Assembly (NCBI GenBank): GCA_000824805.1
Contig: CCNA01000034.1
Span: 744,001 to 808,000 of the forward strand
From: Mesorhizobium sp. SOD10
GTDB taxonomy: Bacteria > Pseudomonadota > Alphaproteobacteria > Rhizobiales > Rhizobiaceae
DNA length: 64,000 bases
Reading direction: 5' to 3'
The notes beneath the pieces are model-generated. The model was not told where the DNA came from. It worked only from the letters and a program-made list of their open reading frames with translations, and did no database searches. Shown here in pieces: positions 1-8,730 of this stretch. Every line of letters begins with the position of its first letter. Position 1 is the first letter of the stretch. The translations under genes and the position numbers were made by a program.

Positions 1-510
1 AATGGCGGCATCACCAGCCCGCGCGCCGATCCCGACGCGCCGCCGCCCGCGGTTGTCTACGACCTCAACACGCTTCCCGAACCAGTAAAGCGCATGCATG
101 GGCTGATCATCGAGGCCTGCAAAAGCGGCGACATCGAGAAGCTGAGGCCGCTGATCGGCAAAGGCGATGCCATGACGCAATTGTCGCTGGGCGACATTGA
201 CGGCGACCCGGTCACCTTCCTCAAGGGCCTCTCGGGCGACGGCGACGGCCAGGAGATCCTCGCCATCCTGGAAGAGGTGCTTTCGGCCGGTTATGTGCAT
301 GTCGACACCGGCACCCCGCAGGAACTCTATGTCTGGCCATATTTCTTCGCGCTGCCGCTCGACAAGCTCGACTCCAGGCAGCGCGTCGAATTGTTCAAGC
401 TGGTCACGGCCAGTGACTATGACGACATGAAGCAGTTCGGCGCCTACATCTTCTACCGCGTCGGCATCACGCCGACGGGACAGTGGCTGTTTTTCGTCGC
501 GGGGGATTGA
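1..510 (+). CDS. Conserved hypothetical protein, 5' end outside window
   Basis: The reading frame is open from the first base of the window to a TGA at 508-510, so the true start lies upstream; an internal ATG at 94 is possible but not needed. At least 169 residues are visible. The first ~25 are rich in Pro and Ala, followed by a helical stretch (EACKSGDIEKLRPLIG) resembling the first helix pair of an ankyrin-like repeat, and a hydrophobic aromatic C-terminal half (YVWPYFFALPLDKL, GQWLFFVAGD). I do not recognise a catalytic motif and assign no function. A proline-rich linker before a compact domain would suit an exported or periplasmic protein, but the N-terminus is missing. Confidence 0.7.
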   Translation, partial: NGGITSPRADPDAPPPAVVYDLNTLPEPVKRMHGLIIEACKSGDIEKLRPLIGKGDAMTQLSLGDIDGDPVTFLKGLSGDGDGQEILAILEEVLSAGYVHVDTGTPQELYVWPYFFALPLDKLDSRQRVELFKLVTASDYDDMKQFGAYIFYRVGITPTGQWLFFVAGD

Positions 511-520
511 GCCAAGAACT

Positions 521-1234
521 TCATCTTTTGGCGGCCTCCGGCCATAGGCGAACCGCTTCCTTCCGCAAGGCCGAAATAGCGTCGGTTCCCACCGTGACAT
601 CCATTTGGAGAATGTCGGCTGCGTCGCGTAGTTCGCCTTTGTCCCGGAGCTTGCCAACCACCCAAACGACTTTGCGTTCGATGTCGGGGCCATAAGCGGT
701 TTGCGCCTTGTCGAGAGCCTCAGTCGGGATTTGCCCATAGGCCGTGACAAGCATACCCAGATCGAAGGCATCTCGGTATGCGGTTGCACGATCCTGGCAC
801 CGGTCGGCATTCGCCAGCAGCTTCTCGGCAAACATGTCTGCAGGCACGAGAGCCGGTATCCTTAAATCCTCGTCGAAGTGACCGCGCAAGTCGATTCGGC
901 CTTCCCGGACGACTTCAAACCGGATCGGTTGGCCTTTGAGGCGTACAACGGTCCTCAGGCCATATTGATCGATCTGGAAATCCCGGATGGCTTCGACGGG
1001 TTCGGGGAAAAAGGCCCGAACGCCAAGTTCCGAGGCTCGTGTCCGCAGCTCGCGGTAGCCGCCAGCATCGGCGCAAAGAAAATCCAGATCCAGTGAACGA
1101 CGATACTCGCCGAGTTTCATGACAATGGCCGTGCCCCCGCCAAACCAGCATTGGGTGGCCGTCAGAAAGTCACGATCCATCAGTCCGAGGGCTTCGGCAA
1201 TTATCCTGTGTTCCGGCTTTCCGAATGCCTTCAC
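521..1234 (-). CDS. AbiEii/AbiGii-family nucleotidyltransferase toxin
   Basis: This 237-residue protein has the nucleotidyltransferase signature of AbiEii toxins: FGGGTAIVMKLG at about residues 31-42, then RRSLDLDFL at about 45-53, giving the Gly-rich turn and paired Asp residues that bind metal and NTP. A later segment (PADMFAEKLLANADR) matches the conserved Lys-containing helix of the family. AbiEii proteins are toxins of type IV toxin-antitoxin and abortive phage defence systems and are reported to transfer nucleotides to RNA. The start is a GTG at 1234. It lies 67 bases downstream of a small co-directional gene that is its probable partner. The canonical ~190-residue AbiEi winged-helix antitoxin is not seen. 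A housekeeping nucleotidyltransferase role cannot be excluded. Confidence 0.82.
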   Translation of the reverse strand: MKAFGKPEHRIIAEALGLMDRDFLTATQCWFGGGTAIVMKLGEYRRSLDLDFLCADAGGYRELRTRASELGVRAFFPEPVEAIRDFQIDQYGLRTVVRLKGQPIRFEVVREGRIDLRGHFDEDLRIPALVPADMFAEKLLANADRCQDRATAYRDAFDLGMLVTAYGQIPTEALDKAQTAYGPDIERKVVWVVGKLRDKGELRDAADILQMDVTVGTDAISALRKEAVRLWPEAAKR

Positions 1235-1301
1235 TATCTCTGCCCGCCGTAATCCCTTCCGGCGCAGCGGTTGCGCGCGTCCAGGATAGAAAGATGGATT
1301 A

Positions 1302-1526
1302 TCACGATGTGGTCAGAAGGATGCCGCGGCCAAATTCGTCAGCCAACCTCATGATAAGCAGCTTCTCACGTGCCGTAAGGCGCTTTTGATCGACAAAACG
1401 CCAATTGCGCTCGTAAAGGGCGAAGGCCTCTTTCGCGGGGATGGGGCGCGCGACATCGCGGTTCCAGGCGAGGGCCTGGAGCTCGGGAAAGTCTGCAGGA
1501 ATGATCGGCGCAATATTCGCGGTCAT
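1302..1526 (-). CDS. Small hypothetical protein, putative partner of the AbiEii-type toxin
   Basis: A 74-residue protein starting at ATG 1526; an in-frame TTG at 1565 would add 13 residues but has no better ribosome binding site. It begins MTANIAPIIPADFPELQAL and carries several Arg/Lys and Trp residues (LAWNRDVARPIPAKEAFALYERNW), then a C-terminal helix RLADEFGRGILL. I recognise no helix-turn-helix or transmembrane segment. Its size, its position immediately upstream of and co-directional with the AbiEii-type gene, and the short gap suggest co-transcription and possibly antitoxin function; that is inference from context only. Confidence 0.6.
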   Translation of the reverse strand: MTANIAPIIPADFPELQALAWNRDVARPIPAKEAFALYERNWRFVDQKRLTAREKLLIMRLADEFGRGILLTTS

Positions 1527-1577
1527 AGTGCGCTCAAGATAGTGCAGAGCGCTTAACAAATCCAATGCTGGCGGAGA

Positions 1578-2909
1578 CTAGACCGGCAGCGCTTCGGAAA
1601 ACTCCACGGCCTTGCCCTGGCCGAACGTGACGATCTCACCATCCCACATGACGCGCGTGCCGCGCAGGATGGTGCCGACCGGCCAGCCGGTGACCTCCTT
1701 GCCGTCATAGGGCGTCCAGCCAGCCTTGGAGCCGGCCTGCGCGTTGGTGATGGTCTCGCGCCGCTTCATATCGACGACCGTGAAATCGGCATCGTAGCCG
1801 GCCGCGATGCGGCCTTTCCTGGCCATGCCGAAAATGCGCTGCGGACCGTGGCTGGAGAGGTCGACGAAGCGCTGCAAGGTGAGCCGGCCGGCATTCACAT
1901 GGTCCAGCATGATCGGCACCAGGGTCTGCACCCCTGTCATGCCCGACGGCGAGGCCGGATAGGGCTTTGCCTTCTCGGCCAGCGTATGCGGCGCGTGGTC
2001 CGACCCCAGCACGTCGACGATGCCTTGGGAAATGCCGTGCCAGACGCCGTCGCGGTGGCGGGCGGCGCGCACCGGCGGGTTCATCTGGATCAGCGTGCCA
2101 AGCCTGGCATAGTCGTCGGCGCTCAGCGTCAGATGGTGGGGAGTGGCCTCACAGGTCGCGACGTCCTTGTGCTTTTCGAGGAAGTCGATCTCCTCGGCCG
2201 TCGAGATGTGCAGCACATGAATGCGCGCGCGTGCCTGCCTGGCGATGCGCACCAGCCGCTCCGTGCAGCGCAGCGCCGCGACCTCGTCGCGCCAGACCGG
2301 ATGCGAGGACGGATCACCCTCGATGCGTTCGCCGAGCCGTTCGCGCAGGCGGAACTCGTCCTCCGAATGGAAGGCTGCGCGGCGGCGGGTGTTGCGCAGG
2401 ATCGAAGCGACGCCCTCGTCGTCCTCGACCAGAAGATCGCCGGTGGACGAGCCCATGAACACTTTTATGCCGGCGGCGCCCGGCAGCCGCTCCAATTCGC
2501 CGACATCACGGGCATTGTCGCGCGTGCCGCCGACCCAGAAGGCGAAGTCGCAATGCATGCGGTTCGTGGCACGCCGCACCTTGTCGGCCAGCGCTGCCTC
2601 GCTGGTCGTAAGCGGATTGGTGTTGGGCATTTCGAAGACGGCGGTGACGCCGCCCAGCACCGCGGCGCGGGAGCCGGTCTCCAGGTCTTCCTTGTGCTCC
2701 AGACCCGGTTCGCGGAAATGCACCTGGCTGTCGACGACGCCCGGCAGGATGTGCAGGCCCGTGCAGTCGATGGTTTCGCCGGCCGAAGCCTGGCCGAGAT
2801 CGCCGATCCGCGCGATGCGGCCATCCTTCACGCCGATATCGCGCCGGCCCTCGCCGTCATGGTTGACCACCGTGCCGCCTGTCAGGATGAGGTCGAAGGT
2901 GGTCGCCAT
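1578..2909 (-). CDS. pyrC: Dihydroorotase
   Basis: Dihydroorotase (amidohydrolase superfamily) interconverts N-carbamoyl-aspartate and dihydroorotate, the third step of pyrimidine synthesis, in the cytoplasm. The 443-residue product starts at ATG 2909 (MATTFDLILTGGTVVNHDG). It has the metal-binding signature VDSQVHFREPG around residue 60, MPNTNPLTT for substrate contact, histidines in RIHVLHIST and EATPHHLTL, and the catalytic Asp in LGSDHAPHT. The length and the HFREPG pattern fit type I (class I) dihydroorotases; allantoinase is the main alternative. The gene is divergent from the YgfZ-like gene with about 85 bases between starts. A TTG at 2921 could add four residues. Confidence 0.9.
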   Translation of the reverse strand: MATTFDLILTGGTVVNHDGEGRRDIGVKDGRIARIGDLGQASAGETIDCTGLHILPGVVDSQVHFREPGLEHKEDLETGSRAAVLGGVTAVFEMPNTNPLTTSEAALADKVRRATNRMHCDFAFWVGGTRDNARDVGELERLPGAAGIKVFMGSSTGDLLVEDDEGVASILRNTRRRAAFHSEDEFRLRERLGERIEGDPSSHPVWRDEVAALRCTERLVRIARQARARIHVLHISTAEEIDFLEKHKDVATCEATPHHLTLSADDYARLGTLIQMNPPVRAARHRDGVWHGISQGIVDVLGSDHAPHTLAEKAKPYPASPSGMTGVQTLVPIMLDHVNAGRLTLQRFVDLSSHGPQRIFGMARKGRIAAGYDADFTVVDMKRRETITNAQAGSKAGWTPYDGKEVTGWPVGTILRGTRVMWDGEIVTFGQGKAVEFSEALPV

Positions 2910-2994
2910 GGGCAGGTCCAATCTCTTGCGGGGGGAGTGTGGCCGGCTTACGTAATGAGCGAACGTTTTGCAAGATCAGGCCGATTTCACACCC

Positions 2995-3858
2995 ATGCCC
3001 TTTGCCCGCCTCAAAGATCGTGCGCTCATTTCCGTGTCAGGCCCGGATGCCGAGCATTTCCTGCAGAACATCCTCACCACCGATCTCGATACGCTGAAGC
3101 CCGGCGAGGCAAAGCCCGGCGCGCTGCTTTCGCCGCAGGGCAAGATCCTGTTCGATTTCCTGATCTCGCGCGCCGGCGACAACGGCTTCCAACTGGAATG
3201 CCGGACCGACATCGCCGACGATTTCGTGCGCCGGCTGATGCTTTACCGGCTCAGAGCAAAGGCTGAGTTTGTCAAGCAGGACCAGGTGCTTGTCACCGTC
3301 GAATGGAACGGTGATTCAACCGCCTCACTTTCCGATTCAAGCGCGCTTGCCGACACGCGGTTCCAAGATATCACGGTTAGGCGCAGTTATGGCGGCGAAG
3401 CACGGGACGGCGGCAACCCGAATGGCTGGCTGAACATGCGCATTGGCTACGGCATTGCAGAAAGCGGTTCCGACTACCAACTCGGTGACGCTTTCCCGCA
3501 TGACGTTCTGCTCGACGAGACCGGCGGCGTCGGCTTCAAGAAGGGCTGCTATATCGGCCAGGAAGTGGTCTCGCGCATGCAGCACCGCGGAACGGCCAGA
3601 CGCCGTGTGCTGATCGCTTCGGCCGACGCCCTCCTGCCCGTTTCGGGAACCGAGCTCACCGCCGCCGGGCGGCCCGTAGGCACGCTCGGCTCTGTCGGTG
3701 GCCGGACCGGTCTTGCGATTGCCCGCATAGATCGCGTCAAGGCCGCGGTCGATGCAGGTGAAACCATTATGGCCGGCGATGTTCCTGTGACACTTGCCAT
3801 CCCCGCCTGGGCGAAATTCACCTTCCCGCAGGATGCGGTAAGCGCGGAGGAGGCCTGA
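2995..3858 (+). CDS. ygfZ: YgfZ/GcvT-family folate-binding protein
   Basis: A 287-residue member of the YgfZ branch of the GcvT superfamily, tetrahydrofolate-dependent proteins that help maintain or repair iron-sulfur enzymes such as MiaB. The N-terminus (LISVSGPDAEHFLQNILTTD) matches the aminomethyltransferase-like fold, and the diagnostic KGCYIGQEVV motif with its conserved Cys is at about residues 183-192, followed by R-x-x-H-R-G. The ATG at 2995 places the conserved LKDRALISV start correctly; an upstream TTG at 2968 would add nine unconserved residues. The stop overlaps the next gene's ATG, so the two are probably translationally coupled. Confidence 0.9.
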   Translation: MPFARLKDRALISVSGPDAEHFLQNILTTDLDTLKPGEAKPGALLSPQGKILFDFLISRAGDNGFQLECRTDIADDFVRRLMLYRLRAKAEFVKQDQVLVTVEWNGDSTASLSDSSALADTRFQDITVRRSYGGEARDGGNPNGWLNMRIGYGIAESGSDYQLGDAFPHDVLLDETGGVGFKKGCYIGQEVVSRMQHRGTARRRVLIASADALLPVSGTELTAAGRPVGTLGSVGGRTGLAIARIDRVKAAVDAGETIMAGDVPVTLAIPAWAKFTFPQDAVSAEEA

Positions 3859-4496
3859 TGGCGGCCGACCGGGCCGGCGCGCCGCCGCGCGCCTGGCAAC
3901 GCATGCTGTCCGGCCGGCGGCTCGACCTGCTCGACCCCTCGCCGCTCGACATCGAGATCGCCGACATCGCGCATGGGCTTGCCCGCGTCGCCCGCTGGAA
4001 CGGCCAGACCAGCGGCGACCATGCCTTTTCCGTCGCCCAGCACTCGCTGCTGGTCGAAGCGCTTTACGGCGAGCTGGTGCCCGAGGCCACCGCCGAGGCT
4101 CGGCTTGCGGCGCTGCTGCACGACGCGCCGGAATATGTCATCGGCGACATGATCTCGCCGTTCAAATCGGTGATGGGCGGCTCCTACAAGGACTGTGAGG
4201 TGCGCCTGCAGCGCGCCATCCACCTGCGTTTCTCGCTGCCGGCGGAGCTTAATGCGGCCTTGCGCAAGGACATCAAGCGCGCCGACCAGATCGCCGCCTA
4301 TTACGAGGCCACGCTGCTGGCCGGCTTCTCGACGGCGGAGGCGACCGAGTATTTCGGCCGGCCGCGCGGCTTCTCCGCCGACCGTTTCGACTTCACGCCA
4401 AAATCCGTGACCTGGGCGCAAACGGCTTTTCTGAAGCGTTTCAAGATGCTGGAAGCCAGGCGCCAGTCTTCGCTTGCGGTAAATTCAGTCCCATAA
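3858..4496 (+). CDS. HD-domain phosphohydrolase (YfbR-like)
   Basis: This 212-residue protein has the HD metal-dependent phosphohydrolase pattern: H at GDHAFSVAQHSLL, the HD doublet in AALLHDAPEYVIGDM, and a distal Asp in KRADQIAAYYEA. The AxLLHDAxE arrangement resembles bacterial YfbR-type 5'-deoxynucleotidases and related nucleotide hydrolases, which remove phosphate from dNMPs. It starts with an ATG overlapping the TGA of the upstream YgfZ-like gene (ATGA), so both probably share one transcript. The exact substrate is not readable from sequence; an HD enzyme acting on another nucleotide is equally possible. Confidence 0.82.
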   Translation: MAADRAGAPPRAWQRMLSGRRLDLLDPSPLDIEIADIAHGLARVARWNGQTSGDHAFSVAQHSLLVEALYGELVPEATAEARLAALLHDAPEYVIGDMISPFKSVMGGSYKDCEVRLQRAIHLRFSLPAELNAALRKDIKRADQIAAYYEATLLAGFSTAEATEYFGRPRGFSADRFDFTPKSVTWAQTAFLKRFKMLEARRQSSLAVNSVP

Positions 4497-4553
4497 GAAC
4501 GCTAAATTAACCGGCAACCCGGACAGTATTGCGTTCGGTCACGGTCCGAAGGC

Positions 4554-6701
4554 GTGCTCATGCCTGGCGCTCATGTCAAGACTGGTTCGGTCGCCAGCAA
4601 GCGAAGAGCGGCCGCTATTGGCCCGGTTCGACGAATAGCGGAAGAACTTCGTGCCCAGAACGAGCGCTTCGCGGCGGCTGTCGAGAACATGTCGCATGGG
4701 CTGTGCATGTTCGACGCCGATGAGCGGATGATCATCTGCAACCGCAACTACATCGACATCTTCCGCCTGGACGCCAAAGTGGTGAAGCCGGGCATTCGGT
4801 TCTTCAACATCCTGCAGCACAGTGTCGACATCGGCATCGCCGCGCAGAGCGCCGACGAGCTTTATGCCATCCGCAAGCCTTACATCGACGGCGCCAAGCC
4901 TTCGACCTATGAGGAAATTCTGTCGGACGGACGCATCATCGTCATTTCGCACCGGCCGATCGCCGTTGGCGGCTGGGTGTCGATCTACGAGGATGTGACG
5001 GAGCAGCGGCGCGCTGAAGCCGAGTTGAAAGAGCAATACCGCCGCTTCGACGCTGCTTTGGCCAACATGTCGCAAGGCCTGCTGATGTACAACGCCGAGG
5101 GCCGCCTGATCGTTCGCAACCAGCGCTTCCTGGATCTTTGCAACGCGAAAGCCGCGGATTTCGCGCTCGGTATGACGCACAGTCAGATGCTGAAGAAACT
5201 CGTTGCTCTCGGCATCTTCGTACCCGTTGAAGTCGACAACGAGGTGGCAAAGACGAAGGCGGCCCTGGACGCTGGCCAGTCGCGATCGAGCTATCGCGAA
5301 CTCGTCGACGGCCGCACGCTGTTTGTCTCCCGCCGGCCGCTCGCCGGCGGCGGCTGGGTGGCTACTTTCGAGGACGTCACCGAACGGCGCCGCGTCGAAG
5401 AGCGCATGACGCATCTTGCGCATCACGACACGCTGACTAATCTGCCCAACCGATCGATGTTTCGCGAAAAGCTGGATCAGGCGCTCGGCGAGGCCAAGGC
5501 CAAGCCGCTGGCGATCCTCTCGCTCGATCTCGACCGATTCAAGGCCATCAACGACACGTTCGGCCACCCGGCCGGAGACTGGCTGCTGAAATGCGTCGCC
5601 AAGCGGCTGCAACATGCCGTGCGCGGCAGCAAGGACGTGGTGGCGCGCTTCGGCGGCGATGAGTTCGCCATCATCCAGTCTGGCATCAAGAGCGCCGCCG
5701 ACGCCGAAAAGCTCGCCAAGCGCGTCGTCGAGATCGTCGGCAAGCCCTATCGCGGCAAGGGGCGCGAAATGCATGTGGGCGTGAGCCTCGGCATCGCACT
5801 TTACCCCGCCGACGGACACGATGCCGACACGCTGCTCGCCAACGCCGACATGGCGCTTTACCGGGGCAAGAGCGAAGGGCGCAACGTCTATCGCTTCTTC
5901 GAGCCAGGCATGGATGCGCTGATGCGGGAGCGCCGGGCGCTTGAGGCCGATCTCGAAGCAGCACTCTCCAAGCGCGAATTCGAGCTGGATTTCCAGCCGA
6001 TCCTGGACATCGCCTCCGGCAAAATCGTCGGCGCGGAAGCCCTGATGCGCTGGCGCTCGCCCTCGCGCGGCCTGGTATCGCCGGAAAACTTCGTTGCCGC
6101 CGCCGAGGAGACAGGATTGATTGTGCAACTGGGCGACTGGGCGCTGCGCAAAGCATGCAACGTCGCCGCCAATTGGCCCCGGGACATGCGCATGGCCGTC
6201 AATGTCTCGGCCGCGCAGATCAAAAGCGGCGGCTTCGCCCGCAGCGTGATCTCGGCGCTCGCCTTTTCCGGCCTGCCGGCCGACCGCCTTGAGCTCGAAA
6301 TCACCGAAACGGTGATGATGGACGAGAGCGAGGCGGTGCTAAGGACGCTGAGCCAGTTGCGCGGCCTCGGCGTGCGCATCGCGCTCGACGATTTCGGCAC
6401 CGGCTATTCCTCGCTCGGCTATCTCCGACGCTTCCCCGTCGACAAGATCAAGATCGACCGCTCCTTCATTCACGACCTCGACAAGCGCGACACGGCGGCG
6501 ATCGTGCGCACGGTGGTCGGCCTTGGCGCCGAGCTCGGCATCACCGTCACCGCGGAGGGCGTCGAGACCGAGGCGCAGCTCGACATGCTGCGCAAAGCCG
6601 GCTGCGGCGAGGCGCAAGGCTATCTGATCGGCGTGCCGAGCAAGGCGTCCGACATCGGCCGGCTGCTGCGTTCGCAGGCGCTGCAGCGCCAGTCGGGCTG
6701 A
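4554..6701 (+). CDS. PAS-PAS-GGDEF-EAL protein (c-di-GMP turnover)
   Basis: A 715-residue putative cytoplasmic signalling protein without an obvious membrane segment. Two tandem PAS-7-type domains are seen: ENMSHGLCMFDADERMIICN near residue 43 and ANMSQGLLMYNAEGRLIVRN near 168, each ending in a GGWV..EDVTE(Q/R)R linker. A GGDEF cyclase domain follows with an intact RFGGDEFAII active site near residue 364, then an EAL phosphodiesterase domain with VGAEALMRW near 492, ELEITETVMM, DDFGTGYSSL and AEGVET. Both catalytic halves look intact, so it could make or degrade c-di-GMP. The start is GTG 4554 or ATG 4560. It converges on the desaturase gene with only 13 bases between stops. Confidence 0.92.
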   Translation: MLMPGAHVKTGSVASKRRAAAIGPVRRIAEELRAQNERFAAAVENMSHGLCMFDADERMIICNRNYIDIFRLDAKVVKPGIRFFNILQHSVDIGIAAQSADELYAIRKPYIDGAKPSTYEEILSDGRIIVISHRPIAVGGWVSIYEDVTEQRRAEAELKEQYRRFDAALANMSQGLLMYNAEGRLIVRNQRFLDLCNAKAADFALGMTHSQMLKKLVALGIFVPVEVDNEVAKTKAALDAGQSRSSYRELVDGRTLFVSRRPLAGGGWVATFEDVTERRRVEERMTHLAHHDTLTNLPNRSMFREKLDQALGEAKAKPLAILSLDLDRFKAINDTFGHPAGDWLLKCVAKRLQHAVRGSKDVVARFGGDEFAIIQSGIKSAADAEKLAKRVVEIVGKPYRGKGREMHVGVSLGIALYPADGHDADTLLANADMALYRGKSEGRNVYRFFEPGMDALMRERRALEADLEAALSKREFELDFQPILDIASGKIVGAEALMRWRSPSRGLVSPENFVAAAEETGLIVQLGDWALRKACNVAANWPRDMRMAVNVSAAQIKSGGFARSVISALAFSGLPADRLELEITETVMMDESEAVLRTLSQLRGLGVRIALDDFGTGYSSLGYLRRFPVDKIKIDRSFIHDLDKRDTAAIVRTVVGLGAELGITVTAEGVETEAQLDMLRKAGCGEAQGYLIGVPSKASDIGRLLRSQALQRQSG

Positions 6702-6714
6702 GTGACGCCGTCCG

Positions 6715-7632
6715 TCAGCGTAGCGCCCCGATATATTTCTCGTGGAAGCTCACATAGCCGGGCTCGACCACTTTGAGATGCCGCTCGATCAGCCGATGGA
6801 ATTCAGGCAGCTGATGGAACGGCACGCCGGGATAGGCGTGGTGCTCCGCATGGTAAGGCATGTTCCAGGCGAGCTTGCGCACGAACCAGGTGGTCAGCGT
6901 CGTGCGGGTGTTTTCCAGCATGTTGGCGACGAAGGGACAGCGGCCGTGCTCGGCCAGCAGATAAAGCCTGAGGAAGGGCTGGCCGAGCAGCGCCGGCACG
7001 ATCCAGACATAGAGCAGCACCGACGCCTTGAACCAGACCGCAAGCGCCAGCAGGACGACATAAGACGCGATCATCGCCCGCGCCTCAGCCTTCACCTTCG
7101 GCAAGCCCTTCGGCGGCACGTAAATGTCGCGGCAGCGCCCCATTGCATTGGTGTAGAGCGTCTTGAAATGCCCCCACCACACCGGCAGACCGGAGACGTG
7201 GACGATATACTGCCGCATCGTCTCGGGCTTCGGAAAGGCGAGCTCCGGATCGTTTTCGGGGTCCTGGGTGAAACGGTGATGGGCGAAATGGAAGTAGCGG
7301 AACGAGTCGGCCGGCAGCGCGATCGCCAGGCTGCAGAAGCGCGCGACGGTATCGTTCAACCACTGCGTTTCGAACGCTGTCCTGTGCACGGTCTCGTGCA
7401 GCAACGTGAACAGGAAGACAATCAGGATACCCTGCGGCAGCATCAGGACCGGCCAGAACGGCACTCGTGCTCCGATCAGCGCGCCAAGGACGATGATCGC
7501 GCCGAGATGGAGCGCGAACTGGACAAGACCCGGTCCATCCGATTTTCCGGTCAGCCGGCTGCGTTCCTCATTCGTCAGCGAGGCGATAACCGAGCGATGG
7601 TCGACGGTCGCGTCGTGGTCGATTGCGTTCAT
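6715..7632 (-). CDS. Membrane fatty acid desaturase family protein
   Basis: A 305-residue integral membrane di-iron protein. The three histidine boxes of the membrane desaturase/hydroxylase superfamily are present: HETVHR, HFAHHRF and HAEHH, with hydrophobic pairs between them (IIVLGALIGARVPFW, ASVLLYVWIVPALL). Such enzymes desaturate or hydroxylate acyl chains or carotenoid-like lipids; the short HxxxH first box and long C-terminal box suit an acyl desaturase or beta-carotene-hydroxylase-like member. I chose ATG 7632 because a longer frame from 7698 would run through a palindrome that looks like a LysR operator. The gene is divergent from a LysR-type regulator, which probably controls it. 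Confidence 0.85.
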   Translation of the reverse strand: MNAIDHDATVDHRSVIASLTNEERSRLTGKSDGPGLVQFALHLGAIIVLGALIGARVPFWPVLMLPQGILIVFLFTLLHETVHRTAFETQWLNDTVARFCSLAIALPADSFRYFHFAHHRFTQDPENDPELAFPKPETMRQYIVHVSGLPVWWGHFKTLYTNAMGRCRDIYVPPKGLPKVKAEARAMIASYVVLLALAVWFKASVLLYVWIVPALLGQPFLRLYLLAEHGRCPFVANMLENTRTTLTTWFVRKLAWNMPYHAEHHAYPGVPFHQLPEFHRLIERHLKVVEPGYVSFHEKYIGALR

Positions 7633-7686
7633 GGGACCACGATAGGCAGAAATAAACCTTTCGAAAACCGAGGATTTCTGCGAAAT

Positions 7687-7705
7687 AGATAAGATCACCT
7701 TATCT
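7687..7705. promoter_or_regulatory. Putative LysR-type operator between desaturase and lysR genes
   Basis: A perfect 7-base inverted repeat, AGATAAG and CTTATCT separated by five bases, contains a T-N11-A core as expected of LysR-type boxes. It ends 11 bases before the LysR ATG and 55 bases from the desaturase start, a position suited to autoregulation and divergent control. Binding is inferred. Confidence 0.55.
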
Positions 7706-7716
7706 TTCTAATTGCC

Positions 7717-8646
7717 ATGGTCGCCCTTCCCTCCTTGCGCGGACTTCAAGCCTTCGAAGCGGCGGCGCGCACAGGCAGCTTTGCGGCCGCGGCGGAGGAA
7801 CTGTCGATTTCGGCCGCGGCCGTCAGCCAGCTCATCCGAACCGTCGAGGAGCAGATGGGGCGCAAACTGTTCCATAGGGTCAACAGGCGCGCCGTGCTGA
7901 CCGAGGCCGGGGTGGAGATGCTGCCAAGGCTTACCATGGCCTTCCGGGAAATCGGCAGCGTCGCGCGCGATGTCAGCGGCGATGCATTCCGGCCGAGGCT
8001 CATCGTTTCCGTACCGCCTTCGATGGCGATGGGCTGGCTTTCGGAACGCATCGTCCGCTTTATCGCGTCCCATGGCGCCGCGGACATATCGCTGAGAGGT
8101 GACGACGATCCGGTGCCATTCGATCATGAATTGATCGATATTCGCCTCTCCTACGGTCCACACTATCGGGAGCATCCGACCGAGGAGATCGTCAGGGACG
8201 CCGTCTATCCCGTCTGCGCGCCGGCGCTGGCCAGCGCGAACGGATCCGACAGCCTTGCCGGCCTGCCGCTCATTCACACCGACTGGGGACCGACCGGCGC
8301 GTCCTTTCCGTCCTGGCGCAACTGGTTCGAAGCGGCACGCATCGAGCCCGGCCGGACCGCGCAGCGCGGCCTGTCGGCCAACTCGTCGCGAGCGGCGCTC
8401 GACCTTGCCATTTCAGGGCTTGGCGTGGCGCTGGCGCAAGGCATCTATTGCGCCCAGGCGCTGGAGGATGGCAAGCTGGTGCGAGCCGCCGCGCCAACCC
8501 TGGAACTGCGCCAGCCCTATTGCCTGACGATCCCCGAACGCAGCGCGAGGCGCGATGTCGTAGGCGCGTTCCGGGAGTGGCTGGTCGGGGAATGCGTGCG
8601 CGCCGTCAAATCGCCGGCGCTGGGCGCCCAGTCATTCACGGGCTAA
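7717..8646 (+). CDS. LysR-family transcriptional regulator (GcvA-like)
   Basis: A 309-residue LysR-type regulator. The N-terminal winged helix-turn-helix is clear: LRGLQAFEAAARTGSFAAAA, then a recognition region SAAAVSQLIRTVEEQMG and KLFHRVNRRAVLTEAG. The effector-binding domain follows from about residue 90. The opening LPSLRGLQAFEAAAR and the C-terminal LGVALAQG...ALEDGKLV pattern are typical of the GcvA subgroup. It is transcribed away from the desaturase gene with a palindromic T-N11-A site directly upstream. The likely target is the desaturase, the effector is unknown. Confidence 0.9.
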   Translation: MVALPSLRGLQAFEAAARTGSFAAAAEELSISAAAVSQLIRTVEEQMGRKLFHRVNRRAVLTEAGVEMLPRLTMAFREIGSVARDVSGDAFRPRLIVSVPPSMAMGWLSERIVRFIASHGAADISLRGDDDPVPFDHELIDIRLSYGPHYREHPTEEIVRDAVYPVCAPALASANGSDSLAGLPLIHTDWGPTGASFPSWRNWFEAARIEPGRTAQRGLSANSSRAALDLAISGLGVALAQGIYCAQALEDGKLVRAAAPTLELRQPYCLTIPERSARRDVVGAFREWLVGECVRAVKSPALGAQSFTG

Positions 8647-8730
8647 TTCAGGGAATTACGGCGATGGGGCACCTGTTTCCTTCGCCCCCTGCCCCGCTTT
8701 TCCGTCGAACGAAGTAGTAGGAGATTTTTG

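Noticed and set aside
1848..3266. Long plus-strand open frame (472 residues) over pyrC and ygfZ
   Set aside because: It is antisense to dihydroorotase with low-complexity Arg/Ala composition and no domain; a high-GC shadow frame.
4539..6128. 529-residue minus-strand open frame opposite the GGDEF-EAL gene
   Set aside because: The plus strand encodes a full PAS-GGDEF-EAL protein; the minus frame has no recognisable domain and His/Arg-rich shadow composition.
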